From: Acetobacteraceae bacterium
GTDB taxonomy: Bacteria > Pseudomonadota > Alphaproteobacteria > Acetobacterales > Acetobacteraceae
Assembly: GCA_003151425.1 (NCBI GenBank)
Contig: PLXO01000058.1
Span: forward strand, 1 to 40,247
Length of the DNA: 40,247 nt
Direction of reading: 5' to 3'
Part shown: piece by piece, positions 1-8,701 of the stretch
Position numbering within the stretch: the first letter of the stretch is position 1
How the letters are laid out: every line of letters begins with the position of its first letter
Made by a program: the position numbers and the translations under genes
Notes under the pieces: model-generated
Told to the model about the DNA's origin: nothing
The model's input: the letters and a program-made list of their open reading frames with translations, nothing else
Database searches by the model: none

Positions 1-1
1 T

Positions 2-47
2 CCAAGGGGCAAAGCCCCTTGGCGGGGTCCAGGGGCGGAGCCCCTGG
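2..47. repeat. Two tandem GC-rich hairpins downstream of lptG
   Basis: Two perfect stem-loops sit side by side. The first has 9-bp arms CCAAGGGGC / GCCCCTTGG (2-10 and 14-22) around AAA. The second has 8-bp arms CCAGGGGC / GCCCCTGG (29-36 and 40-47) around GGA. They lie just beyond the 3' end of the minus-strand lptG gene. They have no T-tract, so they may act as an mRNA end or belong to a dispersed intergenic repeat family. Confidence 0.6.
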
Positions 48-86
48 CCTTCCTTCGCTTCCTCCGATCGGCCTGGTGGCGCATCG

Positions 87-1199
87 TCAGCCGTCTTCCA
101 TGTGCAGCAACAGCGCGACCGCCAGCATCAGCCCCGCGGCCGCCGGCGCCCAGGCCGCCAACACCACCGGCAGCACACCCGACTGGCCGAACTCCTCGGC
201 CATCTTGGAGATAACGAACAGCGCGAAGCCCGCCGCGATGCCACCACCGATCATGCGCGCGACCCCGCCGCGGCGCGACGGGCGCATGGAGAACCCGGCG
301 GCGACCAGCGACATGGTGCCGGCGAGCAGCGGCAAGGCCAGCAGCGCCTGGAAATGCAGCCGATGACGAATCGAGGAGAATCCCGAGCGGTCGAGCAGTG
401 CGATAAAACCGGGCAAGCTCCACACCGACAACGTATCCGGGGGCGCAAAGCTTTCCTGCACCCGCGCGACCGTCAGGTCGGTCGGCAATGACATCGTCGT
501 CGCGGGTTCCGGCAGGCGACCCGGCCGGATCAACCTCGCACTGCCCAGTGTCCACGCCCCCTTGACGAGGGTCGCCTGCGTTGCCTCGACGCGGGCCAGC
601 AGATGGTCGTTGTCGTCGAGCTGGAACACGCTGACATCATGCGCGGTCAGCGTCTTGTTCTGCACCCGCACCGCAAGCGCATGGATGATCGCCACCCCCT
701 TGGCAATCTGCGACTGGTCGGATTGGCGCAGCCAGAGCTGCCCGCCGTTCAGGGCGAGCGGTCCGCCGCCGGTGCGCAGATAGGCGTCCTCCAGCGCCTC
801 GGCGCGGGTCAGCATGACCGAGGAGACCGGGCTGACCGCCACGGTCGCCAGCGCGCCGAGCAGCACGGCACACATCGTCGGCGCGGTCAGGAACTCCCAT
901 GCCGAGATCCCGGACGCCCGCGCCACGATCAGCTCCGAGGATCGGGTGAGGCGCCAGAAGCAGATCATGCCGCCCAGCAATACGGCAAAGGGCAGGATCT
1001 GCATCGCCACGAAGGGCAGCCGCAGGCCGGCGATCTCGATCACCAGTCCGAATGTGGCGTCCGGCTTGCTGGACGAGCGCCGCAGCAGCTCGATGAAATC
1101 GAACAGCGAGATCAGGCACGACAGCGCCAGCAGCATCGCCACCACCATGGCCATGAACTGGCGCGCGATGTAGATCGAAAGCGTGATCGCGGCTGTCAT
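87..1199 (-). CDS. lptG: LptF/LptG family LPS-export permease
   Basis: An inner-membrane permease subunit of the LptB2FG transporter, which extracts lipopolysaccharide from the inner membrane and passes it to the periplasmic bridge. The 370-aa length suits the family. Three hydrophobic helices lie near residues 12-35, 60-82 and 100-125. A soluble periplasmic region of about 150 residues follows (jellyroll fold in the family), then three more helices near 283-303, 313-333 and 342-364. The opening TLSIYIARQF followed by a long hydrophobic stretch is typical and supports this ATG. The usual partner lptF is not adjacent, so LptF versus LptG rests on overall resemblance only. There is no clear Shine-Dalgarno. 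The start codon is the ATG inside the last unit of a 17-bp tandem repeat (1198-1351). Confidence 0.85.
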   Translation of the reverse strand: MTAAITLSIYIARQFMAMVVAMLLALSCLISLFDFIELLRRSSSKPDATFGLVIEIAGLRLPFVAMQILPFAVLLGGMICFWRLTRSSELIVARASGISAWEFLTAPTMCAVLLGALATVAVSPVSSVMLTRAEALEDAYLRTGGGPLALNGGQLWLRQSDQSQIAKGVAIIHALAVRVQNKTLTAHDVSVFQLDDNDHLLARVEATQATLVKGAWTLGSARLIRPGRLPEPATTMSLPTDLTVARVQESFAPPDTLSVWSLPGFIALLDRSGFSSIRHRLHFQALLALPLLAGTMSLVAAGFSMRPSRRGGVARMIGGGIAAGFALFVISKMAEEFGQSGVLPVVLAAWAPAAAGLMLAVALLLHMEDG

Positions 1200-1351
1200 G
1201 GGATCAGCTCGGGCATGGGATCAGCGCGGGCATGGGATCAGCGCGGGCATGGGATCAGCGCTCGCACGGAATCAGCGCTCGCACGGGAAGAGTGCTGGCA
1301 CCGCAAGAGTGCTGGCATGGGATCACTGCTGGCACGGGAATCAGGCCGGGC
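1198..1351. repeat. 17-bp tandem repeat array at the lptG start
   Basis: About nine degenerate copies of a 17-bp unit (plus-strand consensus ATGGGATCAGCGCGGGC) run from 1198 to about 1351. The copies nearest lptG (1215-1231 and 1232-1248) are identical, and divergence grows with distance. On the minus strand each well-kept unit carries GATCCCATG, and the lptG start codon is the ATG of the last unit. Because 17 is not a multiple of three, successive ATGs fall in rotating frames. The remaining spacer up to 1462 shows no gene. Confidence 0.85.
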
Positions 1352-1462
1352 ACGGGATCGGGTCGCATGGCCGGATCGGTCTCCCCTCGGTTGCGACGCA
1401 CTCTAGTGTCCCTGCTGCTTCATCGGAAGGCCGGGACGCTCCCGTGTCGCGCGATCCCGCAT

Positions 1463-2917
1463 TCAGGGCAGGACCTTGCCCGGATTCATGATTCCAAGCG
1501 GATCGAGCGCCTGCTTGATCCGGCGCATGGTGGCGAGTTCGGCCCCGCCGCGCCAGTCGGGCATCATATACGGCTTCAACCGGCCGATGCCGTGTTCGGC
1601 CGAGAAGCTGCCGTCAAGCGCGCGGACGACCTTGTTCACCGTGTCCATGATCGCGTGGTCCTGGGCCAGGAACCAGGCGGGGTCGGCGTCGGTCGGCTGC
1701 TCCAGGTTGAAGTGGATATTGCCGTCGCCCAGGTGGCCGAACGGCGCCGCGCGGATGCCGGGCATCAACGCCTCGCAGGCGGCGGTGGCGCGCCGGATGA
1801 ACTCGGGCACCCTGGAGACCGGGACGGAGACGTCGTTCTTCACGCTGGCGCCCTCGCGCTTCTGGGCTTCGGAGTGCTCTTCGCGCAACCGCCAGATCGC
1901 GGCGCGCTGCGCCTCGCTTTCGGCGATCGCGGCGTCGAGCACCAGCGCGTCGGTCAGCGCCTGTTCCAGCACCTCCTCCAGCATCGCGCGCAGGCCGGCA
2001 TTCGGGCGCGGGGTGGCAAGCTCGACCAGCACGTAATACGCGCCGGGCTGGGCGAGCGGCCCCGGTTGGCTGAGCGGAAGCCCCGGCTGGCGCAGCGGAA
2101 GTGTTGCGCCCGGGATGTGCTTGAGGACAAAACCCACGCCGATGCCGGACATGAACTCGAAGGCCTGGATGGCAGCCGGATCGTGCGCCTGGAAGCGCGT
2201 GAACAGCGCGAGCGCGGCCTCCGGCGAGGCGACGGCGCAGAGTGCCACGGCGACCTCGCGCGGGCGCGGCACCAGCTTGAGCACCGCCGCGGTGATCACG
2301 CCGAGCGTGCCCTCCGATCCGACGAAGAGCTGGCGCAGGCAATAGCCGGTGTTGTCCTTGCGCAACCGGCGCAATCCATTCCAAATTTGCCCGTCCGGCA
2401 GCACGACCTCCAGTCCCAGCACCAGGTCGCGCGCGTTGCCGTAGCGCACGGTGTTGTTGCCGCCGGCGTTGGTGGCGAGCACGCCGCCGATCTGCGCGCT
2501 GCCCTCCGCGGAGATCGACAGCGGCAGCAGGCAGTTTTCCCCCGCCGCCGCGGCCTGCGCCGCCTTCAACGTGACGCCGGCCTCGATGGTCATGGTGAGA
2601 TCGACCGGGTCGATCGCGCGCACCCGGTTGAGCCGTGCCAGGCTGAGCACGAGCTGGCTGCCGTCAGCGTCGGGCGTCGCACCGGCGACCATGGAGGTAT
2701 TTCCCCCCTGCGGCACGATCGGCGCGCGGGCGGCGGCACACAGGCGCACCACCTCGGCCAGCTCCGCGGTGTCGGCTGGGCGGATTACTGCCGGCGTGCG
2801 GCCCTGGTACAGCCGGCGCCAATCCTGGGTGTAGGCGGCGGTGTCGGCCGGGTCGGTCAGCAGGCCGCGCGCGCCGACGACGGCACGGATGGCATCGAGC
2901 AGTTTTGTCCCAGACAT
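1463..2917 (-). CDS. FAD-linked 2-hydroxyacid dehydrogenase (GlcD/D-2-hydroxyglutarate type)
   Basis: A flavoprotein that likely oxidises a D-2-hydroxyacid (glycolate, D-lactate or D-2-hydroxyglutarate) and passes electrons to a carrier. In 484 aa it shows a PCMH-type FAD-binding domain over about residues 38-215, with PQGGNTSMVAGA, EGSAQIGGVLATNAGG and VGSEGTLGVIT. The C-terminal FAD-oxidase domain contains the metal/substrate motif GHLGDGNIHFN, then AEHGIGRLK, and ends in the usual KQALDPLGIMNPGKVLP. Around residues 270-290 a small PLRQPGLPLSQPGPLAQPG stretch looks like a local codon-level duplication. A G-rich Shine-Dalgarno (AAAGGGGGGGGG) lies 5' of the ATG. It points the same way as lptG, 263 bp downstream. 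The substrate cannot be told from sequence. Confidence 0.9.
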   Translation of the reverse strand: MSGTKLLDAIRAVVGARGLLTDPADTAAYTQDWRRLYQGRTPAVIRPADTAELAEVVRLCAAARAPIVPQGGNTSMVAGATPDADGSQLVLSLARLNRVRAIDPVDLTMTIEAGVTLKAAQAAAAGENCLLPLSISAEGSAQIGGVLATNAGGNNTVRYGNARDLVLGLEVVLPDGQIWNGLRRLRKDNTGYCLRQLFVGSEGTLGVITAAVLKLVPRPREVAVALCAVASPEAALALFTRFQAHDPAAIQAFEFMSGIGVGFVLKHIPGATLPLRQPGLPLSQPGPLAQPGAYYVLVELATPRPNAGLRAMLEEVLEQALTDALVLDAAIAESEAQRAAIWRLREEHSEAQKREGASVKNDVSVPVSRVPEFIRRATAACEALMPGIRAAPFGHLGDGNIHFNLEQPTDADPAWFLAQDHAIMDTVNKVVRALDGSFSAEHGIGRLKPYMMPDWRGGAELATMRRIKQALDPLGIMNPGKVLP

Positions 2918-3098
2918 TTTTGCCCCCCCCCTTTCGACGCCCAGCCTATCGCCCCGTCACGCGATGGCAACTCATTCTCTGCCCGCGGATCGCGGGATAG
3001 GACGCCCACCCGCGCATGAAACGCCTCCTTTTCCCCCACTTTGGAGCTGCTTTCTCTCGGCTCGCGCTTCGTTAGCTGTCCCCAGACGAGAAGGGTCC

Positions 3099-3827
3099 CT
3101 AAGGACCGCTCGATCTCCGTTTCCGTTTTGGTATCCTCGCCGGGGGTGATGCGGAAGGAGGACATGGCAAAAGCGCGTGCAGGAGAATAATTGGATCGTT
3201 CGGCACAACAGACGGCCGCTCATGACTGGTGTCGAACCGGGCCCAAATCGGATCGATCGCCGAGGGTTTGGTGACTACTTCTCCTAGATTGTTGAGTATA
3301 CAGCACAAATTTCGTGCGTATTCGTGTTGGCCTATATATGCAGCTAGCTTGGACGCCTCTGCCGCGAGATCGTGCGGACTGAACCCGCACATTACACCGA
3401 AAGCGTGCCCGACCGCGTACTTGCCTTCGACAAAGCGGCTCATGCCGTCAAAGCAATAGCGCCATCGTGCGTTCGACGATCCGTCCAGCTTCTTAAATTC
3501 TAGCACGAGATGAGGGGTACCAGGTGCACCAAGAATAACGCGAATATCGGCGCGCGCGACCCGGGTGGTTTGACCATCGCCGCCTCGCCTGAACTCCCAA
3601 GTTTCCGCCTGAAAATCGCAGTCCATCCGATGAGCGAAGCGACGGTCCTCATCCCCCAAAGCATCACACAGATTGTCCGTCAGTGCTGTCTCGTCGTGGT
3701 CGAACGACACTGCCGTGGCAAATGTAGCGCGAAGCCAGTCCCAAGTTGCATGGACATAGGCAAGAACGTCGGAAATGCGCGGGGCAGGGAACACGCGCAA
3801 CCATACGTCTGAGGGCAGCATGCTCAT
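3099..3827 (-). CDS. PD-(D/E)xK-type nuclease of a methyltransferase cassette
   Basis: A 242-aa protein I cannot assign to a named family. The strand pair ADIRVI (D94) and HLVLEFKKL (E110, K112) makes the D-(x)15-E-x-K core of a PD-(D/E)xK nuclease, and an acidic helix with E46 precedes it. The C-terminus is basic (RIPKRKRRSSGP). The chosen ATG overlaps the methyltransferase stop codon in ATGA (3824-3827), so translation is probably coupled. Paired with a DNA methyltransferase, the natural reading is a restriction endonuclease. This is inferred from motif and context, not from a full family match. GC and codon use are lower and more mixed than in flanking genes, consistent with horizontal transfer. 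Confidence 0.7.
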   Translation of the reverse strand: MSMLPSDVWLRVFPAPRISDVLAYVHATWDWLRATFATAVSFDHDETALTDNLCDALGDEDRRFAHRMDCDFQAETWEFRRGGDGQTTRVARADIRVILGAPGTPHLVLEFKKLDGSSNARWRYCFDGMSRFVEGKYAVGHAFGVMCGFSPHDLAAEASKLAAYIGQHEYARNLCCILNNLGEVVTKPSAIDPIWARFDTSHERPSVVPNDPIILLHALLPCPPSASPPARIPKRKRRSSGP

Positions 3828-6800
3828 GAATACGCCCTCTGCCACGCTGCTGCCTGGACACTGCGCACGATATGATCCGCATCCGTGAGGGCGGTCCTTT
3901 CCAACCAAAATCGGCGGCGTAGTGGTTTGACGAGGTAGAAAGTGTCACCAACCACTACCATGAGGTTTGGGATCTTGAAGAGGTCGTCTGGACCTATCAC
4001 ATCGGCCTGGGCTTCGAGACCGTCTTGCAAGTCGCTGAGAAGCTTCTGGAACGCGGTTGCGGTAGTGACGACGCCGCTGGAATCGCGTCGCCCCTGACTG
4101 GTTTTCACCTCAATGGCGCCAAAAAATCCGTTGACCGTATCGACCACGGCTCGAACGGAGAGCGCGCCTTCTCCATGATTGCGGGTGCGCGATTTGGCAA
4201 GCTCTTCGATGAGTACCGTAATGTATTGTTCGATCTCCGCTTTCGCTGGCCGGTGCAATAGCGGCGTGGTCAGTCGCTCATAGCTGGGCGGTTGGATTGA
4301 GGTCGCGATAAATTTGGCAGTGTCAACGACGAGAATGCGATCTGTCGGCGTCAAGGTGAAATAGGCGTAGATTAGCCTGTCTAGATGCTCCCTGACGATT
4401 TCATACGCATGGTCCCTCTGCCACTCGGGAATGGCCGCGATACTGTCCATCACCTCCGCGACCTCTTTAACAATTTTGGCAGCCCCTTTCGGGTTCGGAT
4501 GAGTTTCAGGTGCGCAAAATGGAAAGGCCTCCAGATCCACGATAGCAATGCGCCGCCGCTCCGCGATGACAGAGTATCCGGTCATGACCAAAAGATAGGA
4601 AGCGAGTGGCGAACGGAGATAAGCGGTGAGAAACTTCAGTAGGTCGGAATCTTTAGGCGGTCCACCGATTGCACCGATTGAGGACGTGAAGGCGAATGGC
4701 ACCTCGCTGTAGACTGCCCGCACGTGATGGTCATCCGCCAATCCGTCGGGGAAGATAACGCGAGGACCGATGTAAAGGCGTGCGTTTTGTCCCCCGGGGC
4801 TTGCGACAATTGAGAAAGACTCTCGTACCAGCCCGAGCTGTACGTCATCTGCGATGACCGGATAACTATCGGGCATTCGGTCGATTGGCAGAAACGCAAG
4901 TTCGCCAAGTCGGCCCAGTTCGCGATCTGGATTGCTCTGATTTGGAGCGTGAAAGCCCTTCCCGGATAGCCAAGCCGGTACCCGCGCCTGCATTGTCTGT
5001 CCAACGGTGCCGAAGCGCTGGAGTCGGCGGAGGAGCTCAATATCACGCCGTTCGCCCCAGTAACTTGAGATAAGCAGATATGATTGTAGGTAGATCTCGT
5101 GCGCATACAAAATTTTCCGATCTACCGCATGCAAAGCGAGGCGACCAAGCGCAAGGCTTACGTCGGTCTTGGGCGTCCAATACTCTATCGTTTCATTGGC
5201 AATCGAGAATTCACCTACGGCCCGAGGGCGCGGGCGAAGGCGCACGACGGCACATGGGTGCATTGCCGCGGGAAACAGCAGGCGGCTCAAATCGCCAAAA
5301 TTTATGACCCGATCGACTTGCGTATCCTCAAGCAATCGTTGCCGGAAAGCACATGACTGTGGGCTCGCTCCGATGATCAGATTCAAGGGCATGATGAGCG
5401 TGACAACCCCGGCCGCGTTGACGCTCTGCGCTGCGCGATAGGCGAAGCCGGCAGCGATCTGCCGACGACCGATTGGGTAAGGTGGGCTCTGTTCGCGACA
5501 CCAGGCCTCCCAGGTCGGCTCTTCGTCGTGGGCCGACTCCCGCCACGGAGGGTTGCAGAGGAATATGTCAAAGCGGCCTGAGCCAGCAAACGGATTATTA
5601 GTGGAGAAGAAATCGCCATGCTCAGTACCCTTTTGTATATTCAAACCAGACCCGACCAACGCAGGCAGCTTCAGGTTGCTGTCTGTCTGTAAAAGAGAGA
5701 TGTCGGCCGGCTCCAACCCCTCCAGGAGAGAGAGATAAAGGCTGAACGCGGTGATCCAGCATGCCGTCTCGTCGATGTCGCTCCCGAACACCGTGCGCTT
5801 TATGAGGGCGATCCGCTCGGAGAGCCGCTGCCGTCGCCCCGCGGCGACCTCGGCATGCCGTAAGATCTTCCGGAAAGCCGTGGTTAGGAGGATTCCTGAC
5901 CCGCAGGCCCCGTCGAACACGGTGCAGACGGACGGATCAGCAACGGACTCGAACGCCTGGTCGGTAACCAAGTTGGCCAGATGCCTCGGCGTATAGTAAG
6001 CGCCCAGAGATCTCTGACGGCCCTTTAAAAGGGTCTCATAGATACTAGAGATGAGCTCTACAGGAATGTGGCTGAAGTCATACCGCCAGAACGAGCCTTG
6101 TCCCGTCTCCACGTCTACAGCCTCAAGGAAACTCAAAATTGAGCGGAAGCTTCTTCGCTTCAATGACGACCACGGCGGAGCGCCGCCATCGCTTGAGCTC
6201 AAGAAATCGCCATTGAAGTCCGTCCCGAGCTGCTTCAAAAGGCGATCGACACCGCTCCCATCGTTCCTGGCAACGTAGGCTTCGAGAACTTCGAGCTTGT
6301 GCAGACTGCGATAAGCTTCCCCGACGATTCCTCGTTGCTCAAGGTAGCAGAGGAAGATTGCCTGCGCCATGAGAGCCTCAGCCTGGCTAGCACTCAGACC
6401 ATCTCGCGTGAGCTCGTTGACGATCTCTCTTAAATTCGCAAGCAGCCGCTGGTCCACACGCTCTTGAGGCAAGAACCAGCTAGAAAGCCGATCCCTTATA
6501 AAACCAGCCTGAACTTCGTATGCGGACCACAACCCTCGCTGCCGTATGTCCGAGCGCGCCAAAACGTCGGGCTCGGCAGCGCGATCGTTCACGGCATAGG
6601 CGGTCAGCCCCTCGGGATCGAGGACCAGCACGACCGAAGCAAGATTCTGGTTCCATACGCGCTGTCGAATTTGTTCGACGCGCCGCTCTCGAACCTGAGC
6701 GAGCATGGAAGCATCGATGAAACAGACGGTTGGCTGTTCGCCAACGCAGAACACTGCTGAGGCGCCGATGCCCCGGTCTGCCGCTAGCATCTCCTCGATC

Positions 6801-6904
6801 TCCGCCGCATAGGGGCGGGTGCCAACCTTCTCTCCCGATCTGAATAGTTCGTCCGGGAAATCCGTATAGGCGAGTTCCGTCAGCCACGTGTCGAGCGGTG
6901 TCAT
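3824..6904 (-). CDS. N6-adenine DNA methyltransferase, Eco57I/type IIG-like (1026 aa)
   Basis: A large gamma-class DNA methyltransferase that would transfer a methyl group from SAM to adenine N6. Motifs run in order: motif X-like GAYYTPRHLANLV (301-313), SAM-binding motif I FDGACGSGILL (330-340), an acidic FGSDIDETA (373-381), and the catalytic NPPW (451-454). A long C-terminal half is the likely target-recognition and helical region. The N-terminal 300 residues include ALMAQAIFLCYLEQRGI, a pattern common in type I/IIG-like methylases, but no nuclease motif is visible there. Cleavage would need the downstream nuclease, with which it shares an ATGA overlap. A G-rich ribosome site (GGGGGA) precedes the ATG, and the HTH gene ends 49 bp upstream. 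BREX PglX-type or type IIL enzymes are the nearest known relatives in style. Confidence 0.85.
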   Translation of the reverse strand: MTPLDTWLTELAYTDFPDELFRSGEKVGTRPYAAEIEEMLAADRGIGASAVFCVGEQPTVCFIDASMLAQVRERRVEQIRQRVWNQNLASVVLVLDPEGLTAYAVNDRAAEPDVLARSDIRQRGLWSAYEVQAGFIRDRLSSWFLPQERVDQRLLANLREIVNELTRDGLSASQAEALMAQAIFLCYLEQRGIVGEAYRSLHKLEVLEAYVARNDGSGVDRLLKQLGTDFNGDFLSSSDGGAPPWSSLKRRSFRSILSFLEAVDVETGQGSFWRYDFSHIPVELISSIYETLLKGRQRSLGAYYTPRHLANLVTDQAFESVADPSVCTVFDGACGSGILLTTAFRKILRHAEVAAGRRQRLSERIALIKRTVFGSDIDETACWITAFSLYLSLLEGLEPADISLLQTDSNLKLPALVGSGLNIQKGTEHGDFFSTNNPFAGSGRFDIFLCNPPWRESAHDEEPTWEAWCREQSPPYPIGRRQIAAGFAYRAAQSVNAAGVVTLIMPLNLIIGASPQSCAFRQRLLEDTQVDRVINFGDLSRLLFPAAMHPCAVVRLRPRPRAVGEFSIANETIEYWTPKTDVSLALGRLALHAVDRKILYAHEIYLQSYLLISSYWGERRDIELLRRLQRFGTVGQTMQARVPAWLSGKGFHAPNQSNPDRELGRLGELAFLPIDRMPDSYPVIADDVQLGLVRESFSIVASPGGQNARLYIGPRVIFPDGLADDHHVRAVYSEVPFAFTSSIGAIGGPPKDSDLLKFLTAYLRSPLASYLLVMTGYSVIAERRRIAIVDLEAFPFCAPETHPNPKGAAKIVKEVAEVMDSIAAIPEWQRDHAYEIVREHLDRLIYAYFTLTPTDRILVVDTAKFIATSIQPPSYERLTTPLLHRPAKAEIEQYITVLIEELAKSRTRNHGEGALSVRAVVDTVNGFFGAIEVKTSQGRRDSSGVVTTATAFQKLLSDLQDGLEAQADVIGPDDLFKIPNLMVVVGDTFYLVKPLRRRFWLERTALTDADHIVRSVQAAAWQRAYS

Positions 6905-6953
6905 GTGAGTCCCCCGACTCGAAGCTCTCCATTAGCCTCCGGCACTACATGCA

Positions 6954-7409
6954 TCATCGGACCGCGACGGCAGGGAACAGAGGCAACTGCCGCATCGGTT
7001 CGTTGAGACCGAAGCCGACGGAAAGAACGTCGAGGTGAGGGTCCAGTCGGATGATGAGGACGTCAGCGTCAACGATCTGAATCTCTTCGAGAGGAACAAT
7101 GTCGAATGTGCCGCTGCCACGGACTACCAAAGCCGTACCCTGCAAGGCAGGAAACGGCGCCTTCGCCAGTCGATTGGCGAGCGCGATGAACAAGCTGCGC
7201 TGCGCCTGAAGTTCGACGTGGAAAGTCTGTCTAAGCGCGACGGCCAACCTTAACAACAACACTGTCTGCCACGCGTATCGGGCGCGCGATCCTGGACCGT
7301 TTGGCTCCAGGTCGGGTTTGATGAGGTCACGACGTGTGGTCCATTCGCGAAGCTGGTCCGCAGTCAGGCCGGTGAGCTCCTGGACGACGCCCGCATTGAT
7401 CAGCCGCAT
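6954..7409 (-). CDS. MerR-like helix-turn-helix protein, first gene of the cassette
   Basis: A 151-aa DNA-binding protein. Residues about 6-50 (INAGVVQELTGLTADQLREW ... GSRARYAWQTVLLL) match the winged helix-turn-helix pattern of MerR proteins. The rest lacks metal-binding cysteines and ends in an uncharacterised beta-rich segment. I chose the internal ATG at 7409 because GGGGGAGGG lies directly upstream; the open frame runs on to 7544, but that stretch carries the promoter palindrome. It is likely the autoregulator of the methyltransferase-nuclease operon, playing the part that C proteins play in other restriction-modification systems. This role is inferred from position and the operator-like palindrome at 7445-7469. 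Confidence 0.7.
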   Translation of the reverse strand: MRLINAGVVQELTGLTADQLREWTTRRDLIKPDLEPNGPGSRARYAWQTVLLLRLAVALRQTFHVELQAQRSLFIALANRLAKAPFPALQGTALVVRGSGTFDIVPLEEIQIVDADVLIIRLDPHLDVLSVGFGLNEPMRQLPLFPAVAVR

Positions 7410-7444
7410 TCCCTCCCCCTGTGGAACCTCGGATAACCGGTCCG

Positions 7445-7469
7445 CCAAGTGGGTATCATACCCACTTGG
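7445..7469 (-). promoter_or_regulatory. 25-bp perfect palindrome over the cassette promoter
   Basis: Two 12-bp arms (CCAAGTGGGTAT and ATACCCACTTGG) flank a single central base, 36 bp upstream of the HTH start codon. On the minus strand the centre reads GGGTATGATACCC, so a -10-like TATGAT lies inside the palindrome; the -35 is not clear. This arrangement suits a repressor or C-protein-type operator bound by the HTH protein. Confidence 0.7.
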
Positions 7470-7762
7470 AAAGGTAAATGGTTTGGACGACGTACTGGCC
7501 CGTCGCTCGCGTAGCGCGTCCGTAGGTTGGCAGGGGCGACGCATCGCTAATCCGGGCGGGAGTCAGTCGGCAATTCGCGGGCATTCAAACTGACCGACGA
7601 CCCGCAACCACGGGGCGATCGCTTCCCCCGACCTCCGCAGGGGTCGCAATGACAGAGAAAGCGGCTTCGCCCGATCGCGTGGTCCCCACAATCCAAGGCT
7701 CTTGCTTTCTTTCCTAGGAAATGATACCTTCGGCGCTCCGGACGATTGCCAGGAGAGCACCC

Positions 7763-8701
7763 ATGCCGACTCCCTCGGAAGCCGCCACCGCCGACCCCCC
7801 ACCCACGAAAAAACCCCGCGGCAACCCCAACCTCCACCTCGCCCCCCGCTGCGGCGCCCGCACCCGCTCGGGCTGCCCCTGCAAATCCCCCGCCGTCCAC
7901 GGCAAGCTCCGCTGCCGCATGCACGGCGGCCGCAGCACCGGCCCCCGCACCCAAGAAGGCCTCGCCCGCCTGCGCGCCGCCCGCACCATCCACGGCAACG
8001 ACGGCGCCGAGCCCCGCGCCCGCAAACGCTACCGTCTCACCCTGATGCGCCGGGTCCGCGTCACCGTCGACGCGACGGACTACCAGGCCCATCTGCCGCC
8101 CGCCTTCGTCGCCCGCCTGCATGGCGATGCGCCCGAGCTGTTCCCGCTGCCCGCCCCGACCGGCGGCATCACCGCCGCCGCGGACCGCATGCGCCGCCGA
8201 GCCGTGGCCGCCGCCCTCGCGCCCTGGCAGCAGGCGATCGCCGCCGCGCGCGCGGCCCACCTCGCCGCCCGCGCCGCCGCCCGCGTGGCAAAACCCCATG
8301 CACCAGTCCGCGCACGCCCCCCACGCGACGCCGGCGCAGCAAAACCCCCTGCACCAATTCGTCGCCCCGCCGACCCCGCCGCCGCCACCCGCGCCAACCG
8401 CCCGCCCGCGGCACCAGCAGCCTCGCCCCCGGACGCCACGCCAGGCCGTCGCCCGACGCCGCCCCACCCGGCACCGGAAAGCCCACGCGCCACCGCCGCG
8501 CCAAAACCCCGCGCACCAGACCGCGCAGCCGCCCCCAACAATGCCGGCGCATCAAAACCCCACGCACCAATTCCCGGCCGCGCCGAGCCCGCCATCCCGC
8601 CCGACCTCCCCAACCGCGCCGCGCGTCGGCGATGGATGCGCCTGCAACGGCGCAAGTACGTAGGCTCCGCCGCGCGCGCCCTCCCCACGGCCTCCGACTG
8701 A
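7763..8701 (+). CDS. HGGxSTGPRT-motif protein with proline/alanine-rich tail
   Basis: A 312-aa protein whose N-terminal part matches the HGGxSTGPRT family: a Cys-rich stretch (C30, C38, C40, C51) followed by HGGRSTGPRT (54-63) and EGLARLRAARTIHG. The Cys/His spacing suggests a small metal-binding fold. The family function is unknown to me. It is common in alphaproteobacteria, often near phage or mobile genes. Residues about 170-300 are low complexity with recurring KPxAP blocks (AKPHAPV, AKPPAPI, PKPRAPD, SKPHAPI), which at DNA level are repeats of CAAAACCCC-N-GCACCA. The C-terminus is basic (RAARRRWMRLQRRKYVG). AGGAG lies six bases upstream of the ATG. Confidence 0.75.
   Translation: MPTPSEAATADPPPTKKPRGNPNLHLAPRCGARTRSGCPCKSPAVHGKLRCRMHGGRSTGPRTQEGLARLRAARTIHGNDGAEPRARKRYRLTLMRRVRVTVDATDYQAHLPPAFVARLHGDAPELFPLPAPTGGITAAADRMRRRAVAAALAPWQQAIAAARAAHLAARAAARVAKPHAPVRARPPRDAGAAKPPAPIRRPADPAAATRANRPPAAPAASPPDATPGRRPTPPHPAPESPRATAAPKPRAPDRAAAPNNAGASKPHAPIPGRAEPAIPPDLPNRAARRRWMRLQRRKYVGSAARALPTASD

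Noticed and set aside
1198-1351. CRISPR or coding repeat at lptG.
   Set aside because: 17-bp units are contiguous without spacers, and open frames through them have no family support.
1232-3019. A 595-codon plus-strand frame across the dehydrogenase.
   Set aside because: It is the antisense of a clear FAD-linked dehydrogenase and starts in a tandem repeat.
7563-8688. Several Gly/Ala/Arg-rich minus-strand frames opposite the HGGxSTGPRT gene.
   Set aside because: They are shadows of a GC-rich gene that has a good ribosome site and a recognisable motif on the plus strand.
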